From Luscinia megarhynchos (Eukaryota; Chordata; Aves; Passeriformes; Turdidae): a DNA stretch of 64,000 nucleotides. Where the stretch lies: the NCBI GenBank assembly GCA_034336665.1, contig JAPFBE010000003.1, forward strand, positions 14,920,360 to 14,984,359, given 5' to 3'. Both the position numbers and the translations under genes were made by a program. Below are positions 9,716 through 22,210 of this stretch, piece by piece; the first letter of the stretch is position 1, and the number at the start of each line of letters is the position of its first letter. The notes under the pieces are model-generated. The model was not told where the DNA came from and ran no database searches. It saw nothing but the letters and a program-made list of their open reading frames with translations.

Positions 9716-10099
9716 GTTACTGAAAGCAGTATTCAGAGCAAGAATCATACACACACATTCATTAAAAAGAAACAACTGATATTGTTACATTTTATTTTCT
9801 GATAGAAATCACTATCCCAAGATATTCTAAATTTTTCATATTTTATCTCATTTAAAAACAAGCCAGCTACTTTCTCCCCAGGAATACTTTACTTCTCTAA
9901 TGTAAGATAGTGTTTTCACTTTCTTTCAATTAGCCTAGAATAGGACCAGTATTTGAACACCTCAAATTACAGTGTCTCTGTGTCTCAGAGCACAGAAAAG
10001 TAGTACCCTCAGTGGTTTGATTTAAGGAGGTGCCTCCTAATGGGAACATATCAATGACTAGCTGAGGTATTCCTAATAAATCTATTACCTTGACACAAC
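9716..10099. other. AT-rich non-coding sequence
   Basis: No gene or repeat family is recognised in this stretch between the CR1 and the MIR-like fragment. Confidence 0.5.
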
Positions 10100-10190
10100 A
10101 GCAAAAATTGATGTTCCTCATTTCACAAAGGGAGAAACTGAAGCACAGAAAAACCCATTAGTAATGTGTAATCAATGAATCAGAGTAAAG
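10100..10190 (+). repeat. MIR/CORE-SINE-like remnant
   Basis: CCTCATTTCACAAAGGGAGA followed by AACTGAAGCACAGAAA closely follows the sense strand of the MIR core (CCCATTTTACAGATGGGGAA, ACTGAGGCACAGAG). It is short and lacks the tRNA-related head. The call is based on recall of the consensus. Confidence 0.5.
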
Positions 10191-12029
10191 AAAAGGAAAG
10201 GAAGGATATCAGGAAAATCTATATGGCTGCAAAGAGTGAGAGAACAAAGAGATGGGGAAAGTTAGGCTGAAAGGCTGATAGTGATCTTAATGTGCACTTA
10301 CCCATTTAAATGCACAGAAATGGCACACTTAGAGGTGAAAAATTTGGTACCTGTGTTTTTAACTGACTGAAAAGAAGTGATTTTATTTTCCTTGAGTCAT
10401 TCCTAAATTACTTTGTTTGGATATATGGAGGAAACAAACAAACAAACAGAAAATAACTCCACAAAACACATAACACCTTGATATAGTATAGCACCCAGAA
10501 AAACAGCTCTTCGTGGTTCTTAGCTAAATTCACTGAAAATTTTTGTTCCTGTTTTTTTTTTCTTTTTCTTCCTACATAACTGCAGCCAGATTTTTAACCC
10601 TTGAAGTTCTACCCAGCAGTAGTATGCATCTAAGACTTCCCTTTATAACATTCTTATGCATTTCAGATAAAATGTTCAAAATCAGTATCCAGTCAGAATT
10701 CCCCATCTTCAGTTGCCAGTAGCAGCATGTAGCCATCGTTTTACACAGAATGAAATGGTCACAGAAAGCCATAGAGATATATACCACACCTAGCAAGGAA
10801 TAAATGGGAAGTGTCAACAAGAAGGCCATGAATTAGGAGGAAAGCAAACTGGTACCTTTTGGAGTCCGTTTTTTTTTTTTTTTTTTAAATTAGAAAGATG
10901 TAGGACTTATGACCAGGAGCACAGGAATATAAGGAAAATATTTTTCCCATGTAGGAGATAGACTGTGGAGCTAAAAAACAGAAAATTATCAAGAAGACAC
11001 ACAATCAATAAAGCTGCACAAAAAACCAGTTCCCCTTCTATGAAAATTCCTAAGATTCTTTTAGTTTCCCTTACTATGTCACAGTAAGTCAAAATCTAAA
11101 ATGCATTCATAAATTAAGCAAACCCAAAAAAAAATCTAGACAAAGAGATTCTATTTTCATCATTTTGAAAGTCATGTTTTTAGAAGTGGCTTAGTTTAAT
11201 AAAGGAAAAAACAGTTGCCAAAAACAAACTGAATTTCTTTATTTTTTTCAGAAGACTAAGAAAAGGTGTCAAAGTTCACATAAAACAGGCTTTTTCTGAA
11301 GAAATAAAAAAAAAAAAAATTGAGAGAGAGCCACTGAAAATTCTGAAGCAGCCACAACAATCTAATAATTTCTTCCACATCTCAGACTGTAGTAAAGAGC
11401 TATTATGGACCGTTATACAGACATTTCTTCTGTGGGTGTTCCCTCTTTCCCCTTCTAACCACAACACATTTCTTGTATAATAGATGTTGTGAAAGCATTT
11501 CTGAACATTCACGCACATGAAAGAGAGGAAATAAGATGTGGGATTTACTCTTTTTTTCCTTCCAAATCTGGCGTCAATGAAATGAAATCTAATAAAAAGT
11601 TAATGTAACTTTGATAACAACTACAACACAGATTTCTCATAGATTAATGATTATGGGTAACAAAAACAGAACAAAAAAATCCCAAACCTGGAGCCAAAGT
11701 AAAAAACTCTGCTGGAACCACCTAGTGCTTAGGAGACACAGACCCTTTAAATGCCAGTGGTCTCTGTCCTTTTTAGTTTCAATGGGAACAATGAATGTAT
11801 TACCTTACATCTTGAGTATATTCCTGTGTATGGATTATAGTCTCATAAAACAGTTCCATCAGCATCATAGTGTCTTTGTTATGGTGTGCCCTGAATAAAC
11901 AGTATTCAGAAGAAGACACAGTCATTAAACTACTCTTAATCTATTTCATGTTGTAATAATGCAATTCCTCCAAGAAAAACATGTTTGTCTTCATTGCAAG
12001 TGTTCATCAGCAAGGAGCAGACAGTAGCT
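10191..12029. other. AT-rich non-coding sequence with homopolymer runs
   Basis: No gene is supported. An (AAAC)-type patch lies near 10433-10448, T18 lies at 10869-10886 and A-runs lie near 11307-11320. The open frames of 60-95 codons have no recognisable domain. Confidence 0.5.
10869..10886. repeat. Poly(T) tract, 18 T
   Basis: An uninterrupted T18 run. On the minus strand it would be a poly(A) tail, but no retroposon body is recognised on that side. Confidence 0.9.
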
Positions 12030-12240
12030 GAAATGCAATTTACAATAAAAGAATCAAAGTGGTTAATTAGGGTATGCATCAACCCTTTTTAGGATGTAAT
12101 AGAGAAACATGCAGAGCAAACTAATAAAAAATTCCTAGGTTGATGCACATAACTCCTTGTTAAATTTTAAAACTACACATGAAATATAGGGAATTGTAGT
12201 CAAAATTGTATTAGCAATTCAAACTCCAGTCACAAACTGT
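12030..12240. promoter_or_regulatory. Candidate conserved non-coding element with inverted repeat
   Basis: The stretch has a TCF/LEF-like ATCAAAG followed by GTTAATTAGG (homeodomain core), and an exact 10-base inverted repeat: TGCATCAACC at 12075-12084 and GGTTGATGCA at 12138-12147. It is free of recognisable repeats and has the AT-rich, motif-dense texture of many vertebrate conserved enhancers. Conservation itself cannot be judged from one sequence. Confidence 0.25.
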
Positions 12241-12559
12241 AGCCCAGCTGTGTACAAGAGGCAGGAAGGGTTTCAGTTTGCATTGTCAGATTTTCTTTAG
12301 AAGATAGAAAAGCATAAAATGTGACCTTTCTTGTGGTCATCAGAAATGGTCAACAATTCAACAGATAGGTTATTTTGATCCTTAGGAGCAGCAGGCAATC
12401 TGAGAACGTAGTAGCAGGGTGGCAATTCAAAGCCAGCAGGGTAGGGAATAAACTACTCAAAATGACAGAAATTGAACAAATATGTCATCTAATCCAGTCT
12501 TCTTCTGTGAGAAGGTGATGAGAAAGTGGATGAGAGAAAGGCTGCAAGTGTTTTCTACA

Positions 12560-13645
12560 TACACTACAGTTAAATCCTTTGACACCATTTCCCATGACAA
12601 TTCCCTGGAGGAACTGGCTGTTCATGGTCTGGATGGGTGTGCTCTTTGCTGGGTAAAAAACCTGGCTGGATGGCCAGGCCCAGAGGATGGTGGTGAATGG
12701 AGCTAAATCCAGCTGGTGGCCAGTCACAAGTGGTGTTCCCCAGGACTCAGTGCTGGGGCCTGTCCAATATCTTCATTGAGGATCTGGATGAGGGGACTGA
12801 AGGCACCCTCAGTCAGTTTGCAGACAACCCCAAGCTGGCTGGGAGTGTTGATCTGCTGGAGGGTAAAAAGGCTCTGCAGAGGGATCTGGACAAGCTGGAT
12901 CAATGGGCTGAGGCCAATTGTATGAGCTGCAGCAAGGCAAGTCCCAGGTCCTGTGCTTGAGTCATAACAAGCCCTGGCATCGCTACAGGCTTGGGGAAAG
13001 TGGCTGGAAAGCAGCCTGGTGGGAAAACTGGGAGTGCTGGTTGACAGCAGCAGAATATGGGCCAGGGTATGCCCAGCTGACCACAAAGGCCAATGACATC
13101 CTGGCCTGGATCAGCACTAGTGTGGCCAGCAAGACCAGGGCAGTGATTGTTTCCATGTACACAGCATGCCAAGGTCAGTTTGGGGGCCCCTCACTACAGT
13201 ATGTCTTGACATTTAAATGTTCCATTTTGGGACATCTCCAAGGGCAATGAAGCTGGGGAAAGAGTTTGGAGCACAAGTCTTATGAGGAGTGGCTGAGGGA
13301 GCTGGGGCTGTCTAAACTGTGGAAAAGGAGTCTGGAGGGAGGACCAGATCTTACTGCTCTCTACAACTAAGGTGGTTGTAGCAAGGTGAAGGTCAGGCTC
13401 TCAGTTATATTTGTAAGCAACAAGAGGTAGGACAACAGGAAATGTCCTAAAATTGCTCCAGGGGAGGTTTAGATTGGATATTAGGAAAAATTTCTTCACT
13501 GAAAGGGTTGTCAATAGGCTTCCTAGGCAAGTAGTTGAGTCCTCCTGAAGGAGGTATTTGAAAAGATGTGTCACTGTGGCAATTAGGGATGTGGTTCTGT
13601 GGTGGATTTGGCATTGTTGGGTTAATGGTTGAACTTATGATTTTC
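12560..13645 (+). mobile_element. CR1 LINE, reverse-transcriptase to 3' UTR, decayed
   Basis: A + strand CR1 copy of about 1.1 kb. Translated pieces in order are KSFDTISHDNSLEELAVHGL (RT palm start), GWPGPEDGG (frame decayed), a GVPQ.SVLGP block at about 12733-12765, [50 protein letters not shown], and in a shifted frame a KSYEEWLRELGL-like part near 13283. The 3' UTR reaches GTTGGGTTAATGGTTGAACT at about 13616-13636. The catalytic FADD box reads FADN (12817-12828), so one metal-binding aspartate is lost, and several frameshifts and stops confirm a dead copy. It belongs to a different CR1 subfamily from the 8.5-9.7 kb copy, judged by the 3' UTR. Confidence 0.9.
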
Positions 13646-16600
13646 TTTTTCAACCAAAATGCTTTTATGTTTCCATGTTCCATATTTTGCTTATTTATGG
13701 CTACATCTAAAGCTATGTCAATGATTCCTTTAACTTCCTAACCCAAGCATTTAGAGACAAGGACTGATAAAATATTGCACTATAGGGTCATATAACAAAG
13801 AGATGTTTCGATGTTTTAGTCCAGAGCCCTTCTGCTGTAGTGCATGGTGTAGCAAGCATTTACCCAAGACAGCCCACAGATCTACCTGTTCTGCACAACA
13901 TGACACAAGCTGAAGGCGGTAGCAGAAGATCAAAAGTCACCTGAAACACATTGCAAGAAGAAAATTATGATAAGCCCAGGTTGTCTTAGGATGTACGTGA
14001 CACTCTTCTGTTACCCAGGAAAGCATAAACCACATTCAACCATCCCTGACCTTCTGACCTGGGAAAACTTCCTCCTGCCTTCAGATCTAGTGATTAATTT
14101 AATCCTGACTCTATAAATGCAGTACGTCAGCCAGACACTTCCCAGCATCCTGTCTTGCAACCACATCAGAAAGCTGACTTCCATTTCCAGGGAGAAGGAG
14201 GGGAATGTCTCCTTGCCCTGCCAGCTGTGCCCTGATGTACCAGATTGCTGTGGTGCAAATGGAATGCAAACAAACAGCAATGCCACATCCTTCCAGAACA
14301 TCTGAAGCTTCACCTGCTAACTCCTATAATTACATTCACCTTCCTTGCAAATACCTCATACTGGTGACTCAGTGCTATTTTATGGTCAGACAAAACCTTC
14401 AAGGGTCTTTTTGCCACCTTTTCCTATTATGGTCTAAAGTTTACTTCAGAAGTTTCCATTTGAAGTCCCTAAGAACATGTCTGAACAATGCACCCTCACA
14501 TTTCTATCCTTTTCATAACATTATGCTGTCTCTGTTTCTATTATTCCAGGGGAGAAGGGCATCTATTTCTTTTGTCACTACTGATGGAGCCATGCTTTGA
14601 CTGTCAAGAGCAATCAGCTTTAGTGTCTGTGGCCTCCATAAGCACAGACCTGTCCCTTTCTGCAGGGATGCTAATGGATACTGTGTCCCATAGCTTTTTC
14701 ACTCCTTCAAACAATAGCTCCCTGCAAGCAATAGAAAGCAGAGACAAACAACAGAAAATGTAAAAGAAGTGAGAAATAAATTGTTTATAGTAGCAGAGGG
14801 GATTAGTTGGGGGGTGGGGGTGGTTCTTGAAATTATTACTTTGTAACTGTTCCTCATTAAGTTTCCCAAAGTCCGCATTAAATTTTCCAAAGCTGAAAAA
14901 GCAGCGCATTTCAGCCACTTGTGGAGGGCTTAAAATCATACAAAATGTAGTAATTATCTTTTCACAGCATGGTGTATTGCCATCTTGTGGCTAGTTTACC
15001 TACACCATGCTGAAAATGTGAATAAGATAAGTGCAGTTTTCTTTTTGCAATCTTATGTAAGCATAACCATTTAAGAAATGTAAGGAAGCTTGATCACAAG
15101 TGAATGAAGTATCACATAAACTGACAAAAAGCTCAGACAACCTTAGTACCATTCCATCAAACTATTTCTCCTTTATGTGACTGTTTTTCTCAACTGTAAC
15201 CTGTATATTAATTGCTTCACTTATGTCCTTCTTTCTTATCTTTTACGTTATATTTAATTAAGTGTAGTTCAGTGACATTTTTTCTTATTTTTGCCTTTTA
15301 ATACATTTGTATTCCATTCTGAAAATAAAAACTCCTCTAATCAGATTCTGTAAAACTGTTGAACTAAATTCAGCAGGAATTTTGATGTGACCAATGATTA
15401 AAATAATTAGCTAAATAAGAATCAACAAATGCAAAGAGAAGAGCTGTATTGCAACAGAAGTGTATTGGTTACATATTTATATTTCCTGCTCAATAAAATT
15501 ATTCTTTCCTTAAGTGTGTTTCCAGAATACCCACATAATAAACATCTGCACAGAAAATTAAATCCAGTAAAAGGAAGGGATCTCCCCTCAGTAATATACA
15601 TCCCAAGACATGTCCTCCTGAACAGCAATAGGCTTGGGCTGGCACTTTAATGCGTTCCTGGATTAATGCCCATAAAGAAATCTGTGTTGATTATGAAACT
15701 GTCCTGCTTTAGTGACAGTGAGTAGAATAAATGACAAAGTGACTCTTAGTGGTTTCATCATTCCTTTGATCTCACTCCCTTTCATAAAGATGTAAATCAG
15801 ATATGACAAAATCAAGATAAAAAACAGTGGAATCAAGTGAAGTTACACTGTTAATAGATAAATATTAAAACAAGATAATTGCTCTCAGTTACCATTTAAC
15901 AATCTCCCGTAGAAAATCTTCTGTACTTTTAAGCCTTTCACACTTATTCTTATGTTGCCTGGATTTGAGTGCTCAATATTTAAGAAACCTGAGGTTTCTT
16001 CAGTCTGAAGAAGGTGACACCCTCATTTGACCTGCTGCTTCCAAAGGTGGCTGAAGCAACTTCCCTGCAAGAGTTATGAACAATTGCATACCTTCAGAGA
16101 TTTCATGGGGATTTCTGGAAATAAAAAATTAAAACTAACTAAAAAATGCCCCCAAGCTCCCTCTTTCCTATGGTCTGCTCCACAGTTGTGGCCAACTGTT
16201 TCTTAGCAGAAACAAGAAGGACCAATTTTCACAGGCTTCCACATGGGAAAGATGAACAAACAGATGGCAGAACATGACCATGGCATCACTGCTGTTCCCC
16301 ATTGGTAACTGTTCATACCAGCATGTACTTCCTGGAGCAGCTCTTAAACAGTTCTGCAGCTGCAGCACACAAAGCTCACACTAAGCGAAAGATCATCCAG
16401 AAAAACACTGATCTTTGCAGGAAGCTGAAATGAATCACCTCCTTTTTATAGTCCTCTGCCCTCCATTTTGTTTCTATGGGAGATTGGAGTAGAGAAACCA
16501 TCCCAATGTTCATTTGCTGGGAAGGAGAGAAAAAACATGGAACTGATTTCCAGCCATAGTTTCTCATTCAACTGTGTCACTTATAGCAGTTTAAACAATC

Positions 16601-17000
16601 CCAGACTTCTTTCCTCACACCCTTTTCTCTGTCTTTGTGGTGCAGTGCAAGTGGTTTTGGCCCAAACTCTAACAGACAACTCTCCTGTCTGAAAAATAAC
16701 CTGCCAGGATGAACTCAGCTATTTTGTACCTGGTCCTCCGTGTATTTCATTGCTCACCTATATGGGCAGTAGAAGAGAGAGAAGAGGTAATGCTGCAGCA
16801 ATTAGCCATGGAACAGTGAGTGGGTAGCAGGTAGAACCTGCTTGTTTTCATGCTGAGCTCCTGAAATGTACATCAAGTTTCATCCATAAAGTCCCTCTTC
16901 CTTTTTCAGGAAGCATTACCATTTTCAGAAAGCATTAAGCTTTCAGAAAGCTGCCTCTTGAAGAGCTCGGGAAAATTAGGACTGTGTACTGCAATTTGGG
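13646..17000. other. Non-coding sequence
   Basis: No gene is supported. The frames at 14011-14600 are open on both strands for 60-130 codons, but they overlap each other and show no domain. A YY1-like GCCATCTTG (14979-14987), extended to a weak CTCF-like GCCATCTTGTGGC, is the only sharp motif. Two adjacent short palindromes occur at 15982-16010. Confidence 0.45.
15982..16010. repeat. Two abutting perfect palindromes
   Basis: AAGAAACCT-G-AGGTTTCTT (15982-16000) is a perfect inverted repeat with 9-base arms and one spacer base. CTTCAG-T-CTGAAG (15998-16010) follows and overlaps it by three bases. They are too short for a stable cellular hairpin of known type, and no function is assigned. Confidence 0.8.
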
Positions 17001-20000
17001 CAATACAGAGATAGAAAATATCTGTACATAAGTAGGAATTTCTAAATTGCGTTGGCACTTTTCTCTAATGGATTTGAACATCTGTTTTCAAGTGTAACTG
17101 TACTTGTGTAACAATTCCCAGGATACTAACTCTATTGCCTGAACAGAGCAAATCCAGGTCCTTCCATGCTGAAAAGTCCCACTGGATTGCCAGTTTTCCC
17201 TAGATAAGCAATTAATTCAGCAGGTAGCAGCAGCAGACACTGATGTGCCCACACAGTGGGCTGTGTTCTACATAACCAACCTCTAAATTTCACTCTCAAC
17301 ACTTCAGATGATGGGAAGGGGATGTGAAGCAGTTGGCTGGACCAAATTAACTTGTCTGTGTTCCAGGCAAGCCTCTGATTACTGGTGCTAATAAAACATG
17401 CAGCAGAAGGTGGCCCTCAAATTCTAACTTCACTTATTTTTTGCAAATAGAAAGGCCCTGGTCTAGGCATGAAGAAGATCCAGCAGCCTCAGAAATGAGC
17501 TATACTATGGTTCCTATTTTTCTCAACTATGCTGTGAAATCCAAACCAGTTGGCAAAATGGATCAGCCACTGGAGTTGAACAGAGCATGGCTGGGGCCCT
17601 GCAGTTATGTTCAGTTTAGCTCTGAGTTCTGCTGGGAGGCACTATGTATTTTAGGTCCAAGTACAAGGTAATGACACTTGGCATTTCCTAGAAGCTGATA
17701 GCTGCAGGTAGTGGCAGAGCAACTGGCTGTGATGCAGCAGCACTGTCAGTGCTGCCAGTCTTAATACAGGGTGACTGCAAGTGCCCAGAGGTTTGTTCCT
17801 GTTCAGTTTCTGCATTTCTGCATTGTATTTAGAGCAAACACTCCTCCCTAGATAACTGCAAGCAGGATGTCCCAGGAGCTGCAGTGAGCCCTAGTGGGAT
17901 TGTCTCGGGACACACAGGAATTGTCATCAATGACAGACGGTACCATTCAAAGGAAAATGCAAATTTGAAGTACACGTCATTTAAAGATGTCTCATTGGAA
18001 AAAATGTGCCTTCATCTGGAGTTACTGATTTCTGTCCAGAGAGTCAATCACTACACACTATGTCTGGATAATATAAATGCCTTTCTTGATAAATTAAACC
18101 CTTGAGTGCTGGTTTTATTGTTGGTGGCAGTTTTTTACCTTGAACCATATTTAAAGGAAAAGACAGTATTCATTTGATCTGGCAGGTGGTAAAGGAATTT
18201 ATCCAGGCTGCAACCTCTCAAAGTCCAGCCAATTTCAGCTTTCCTATTTTAGAAACATTAACCATTTGCTCTGTGCCTGACAGTCAGGGAAGAGAAACTC
18301 AGGGAATGCAATGAAATTACTGTACTTCTTGGGAGGCAAATGGAAGGAGATGAGGATTTTAGTAATGACTTCGAAGTTGTTACCATATAATCTCTGATGC
18401 ATATGAAGTTAAGCACCTTGGAAAATGCTGTACATATCTTCTGTAGAATGCAGTGTTGATACTCTCTCAAGAAAATAGCCTACTCTGAAATCAGACCTGA
18501 AAAGCATCCAGATCACACAGATTGGGAGAGGAAATATCATGTAAAGAAAATAGAAGAAAAAGCACCCAAATAAGAGGTTTAATTCAAAATCATTCTTGAA
18601 AATTAATTCTACTTGAAAACAAGGAAGGGGATCATAGACTGCAATCTCAAGTTTTTCATTAAAAGCAAACTAGAGAACGTGAAAGCATTTTTTAGGACTC
18701 AGAGAATATCTGTGTTGACAGTACTGTGTAAAACCTTAAAGATGAAAATAATTTACAATTATGGACATTTATAATGCTGTACTTTTGTGCAACACGTTTT
18801 AGAAACAATGAAACTGATTTTAGGTGCATTATCCTGAGCATCTGAAATGCCCTTGCAACAACTCCTGAATTCAGTGGGGGATTTCTGAGCTTCCTCAAAT
18901 CTTACTTCAGCCATGTAAAGAAAATCCTGAAAATAGCAGAGTATTTTATATATAAAGATTGTTGAATCAAGAGCAGAAGACAGGCATCACAGTGTCTTGG
19001 GCTTAAGTGTGGAAATTCACTTTCTCAAGATCAAGTCTGGCAAGGCAGCTGCAAAACTTTGTTGTTTCTAACAAACTCCCCTGATATCTCCTAAGGAAAA
19101 GTTCTTATTTCTTCAACATTTTCTTGATGTATACTTTGTGCTAAGGTTCTGCTCATGAAATGGTTGCATAACAGATGCAGATTTGCATGGTACACTGGAA
19201 GGCAAGAAGTGACAGAACACTGGTTCCCACAAAGATTTTGCACCCAAATGATGTTTGTCACTTTGTATTCCATATCCCTCACCCCATCACTCCTGCCTAG
19301 ATGATGGATAGGACTCGACTCCTGCTCCAATGATGTGTGTGATGGCTCTAGCTGCAGTGCAGAAGGAAGACTCCATGAGCACCTGCCACTTTTCTTAGGA
19401 TTGGGTTGCAAAATAAAAGGTGCAACCCTACCACAAAACAAAACCACCATCTTACATGGCCTTAATTGTCATTCAGTGTGAGCAGAACTCCATTATAATC
19501 TATATTTACAATTATTATAATTTGGTTATGATAAACAAGGCTGCAAAATAAAAGGTTCGTTTTACATTATTCGCCTACTTCTTGAAATTACACTTACTGC
19601 TGCTGGAATTCCGTGTTTATCACATCCCACAGCAAAGCCAAATCTGCCCTAGTTTGAAAGAGATTATAAATTCAAATTGGTATATGCCAGTCCTGACAAC
19701 TTCACCAGGAATATAAAAGCCCATGTGGTTGGCAGCATCACCAGGAAGAGAGGTTTTGAAAGGTTTGGAATAGGAATCAAGTGAACAGGGCTGTAGGTAC
19801 TAGATAATGCAGAAAGGACAGCCATCCTTCCTCTGCTGAATGTTAATTGAAGGGGGGAAGCATTATGGGAAGGATTATAATCACTGGAAGCTGTAGATGT
19901 GATTCTGGAGAGATAAATAGATTTTGATTAAATATCAGAATGCATTTTCTTTTTTTTTCATCTTACTGTTCAACATAGAATGACCCTTTGGGTACAGTCC

Positions 20001-21779
20001 CAAACCCTGCTGAAGGCTGCCATCAATTCAATAGACGCAGTATGACACTTTTTAAATTACTTTATTCCCTTCAGAAGAATGCAGGCAGTAAGAACACTTT
20101 TTGACACCTTGGTGAAGTCACGGGTATTTCTAGTCACACTCGAATGCAGCTGCTTGAGACTGTATGTCCATTTCATTTTAGCAAAACAAATTGATTTCCT
20201 GAATGCAGTAAGAAGAGGTTAAGACTTAATTCCACCTCTGCATGCTAATACCAGGCAAAGAAAAATACATGTCTGTAGACAAAAATGTAAACAATGGAAG
20301 AATCAAGGATTTTTTTAAATCACATCATTAAGCCGTCCTAATTATATCATTATAATGTAAGCAACATTTATGGAATAAGCAATTCAGGATGCAGTCAGAT
20401 CTGAAGCCTTTCCACCATCTCCAGTCAGAGTCAAGGAGAAAAGTTACACTTATGATCTAACTCCCCTGAAGATATCATGGCCACACAGTTATCCTATTAG
20501 AAAACTGCATTTCTGCCCTCAGATTTCTAGAGTTTCTTACCTCAGTTTTTAGAAGACTGCACCTTTAGGAAAGGAATAAGTCTGAGTCTGTTGCATTCAC
20601 TTCAGCCTTTGAGTGTCCAGGACTGTGCATGGCGGCTGTGGGAGGAGAGAGAGGGGAAAGTCCATCCTGCAGTCCTTGGGAAGTGATCCTCCAGTTGCTC
20701 TGCAGCACAGCCCCAGCTGTCCCTGTTGCTCTGAGCACTTTGTGCCCCAAGTGCAGCCCCTTTCAACCTGGGGCTTTGCTATCATGCTTAAGTAGGGCTG
20801 CTAGCCCAGAACCTCAGCTAAGATCTCTGCCTTCACAATGATGTTGAACTAAAAAGAGCAATAAATTACACCTGTTTCCCCAAGCCAAATGGCTTTTCCC
20901 ATGATAGAGATCTACCTTGCTGCATCTTGGTGGCCTTTCAGTGGAGATCTTTGCCATCTCTTATGCCAGGCTTTATATCCAAGGCAATCCTGTTCCCTAC
21001 TCAGCTCAGACTTCCTAGCCCACGGTGCTAACATCCCCCATGGTGTTGACCTCCTCCAACGTGTTTCTTTTTGGCAATTCCTCAGTGTCTTGTTGCACTT
21101 AGAAGCACAAAAACTGCCACACTGCATAGGTTCAATGCCAATTTAGCTCAGAATATGGACTCAACAGCACTTATTAGCCAGTATTTCAGGAAAGAGAGGT
21201 ATCCCATTATATAATAGAAGTACAGTGAAGAAATAAATGCAGCTTTCCAGCAACTAGCTGTTTAGGAGCTGATATTTGGGAACTTTTACTGGACCACAAT
21301 GTTTAATACTCAGAAAGTTGATACTTTTTATTTCATCTAATATCTATTTTGTAATCCTTTTGGCCTTTTCTTGCAAAGAGTGTTATCACTTGATTTTGAA
21401 TATTGTAAAAAATATTTCCTTTTATGTTTTTTTAAATTCACTGTTGATAATATACTGGATATCTCCTCAGCCCCAAGAACAAAAAAATTGCATGTCAGAA
21501 TCCCCAATTCACCTTCCCTAAAACATTTCTAGTACTACAGGCTTTTATCATATTACTTTCTCATCCATCTCTTTTTCAGACTGGAGAGCTGAAGTCTGTC
21601 TTTGCTGTTGTGTAGCTTTGATCACCTTCTCTATCTCATCTCCAGCTTCCTTATACCTGCCTTGAGGCTGCTGGGGAAGAACCATACATTCCTTCAAGCT
21701 GTGAAAGTACTGTGAATTTATGCAGTGATATAAGAACATTTTCTGGGTTTACTCCATTCCTTTCTCAATAATTCATAGG
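17001..21779. other. Non-coding sequence
   Basis: No gene or known repeat is recognised. The 73-codon frame at 17884-18105 reads like a hydrophilic peptide but has no domain that I know and no splice-site support. A slightly GC-rich patch lies at about 20580-20850 with overlapping antisense frames, which is typical of chance. Confidence 0.45.
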
Positions 21780-22210
21780 TTTGTTCAATTTGTTCTTTTG
21801 ACCTCCCATGAGCATGGATCAGATGCTTCCAGAAATCTATTCACAGTCACTCCAAAATTTATTTCCTGGATAGTAATGGCTAATTTAGAGCCTGTTAATA
21901 TGTATGAATAGTTTGAGTTATTTTTATTCCATTTGCATCACTTTGTGCTTATGAGCATTAATTTTCATTTGTCATTTTATTATCTTGTTACCCAGTATTA
22001 TGAGATTTCTGCCACAGCTCTTTGCAGTCAGCTTTAGATTACTGTTCTGAATAATTTGTTATCAGCTGAAATCATCTCAATGCAGTATTTATCCCCTTTT
22101 CCAGCTCCTTCCAGTGCTCATACTTTCCATTCTCTGCACCACAAGCAGATTTTTCTAGAACATGGTCATCGCCCCCTTCTCAGTCCTTTTCTAGGCTTCC
22201 TTAGAACACC
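21780..22210. repeat. Old sauropsid-type interspersed repeat (CR1/L3-like)
   Basis: The order TAATGGCTAATTTAGAGCCT, ATTTGCATCACTTTG, ATTAATTTTCATTTGTCATTT, TTACCCAGTATTATGAGATT and CTCTTTGCAGTCAGCTTTAG, then CCCCTTTTCCAG, matches segment by segment a widespread old repeat that I remember from reptile and bird genomes, probably the antisense 3' part of an ancient CR1-type LINE. It is strongly diverged from any modern CR1 in this window. The family name and orientation are not certain. Confidence 0.5.

Noticed and set aside
14979..14991. YY1/CTCF-like GCCATCTTGTGGC as an insulator
   Set aside because: A single weak CTCF match outside its core; the YY1 part is exact, but such sites are common.
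17884..18105. 73-codon hydrophilic frame as a small gene
   Set aside because: No homology that I recognise, no splice or promoter support, and an ordinary length for chance.
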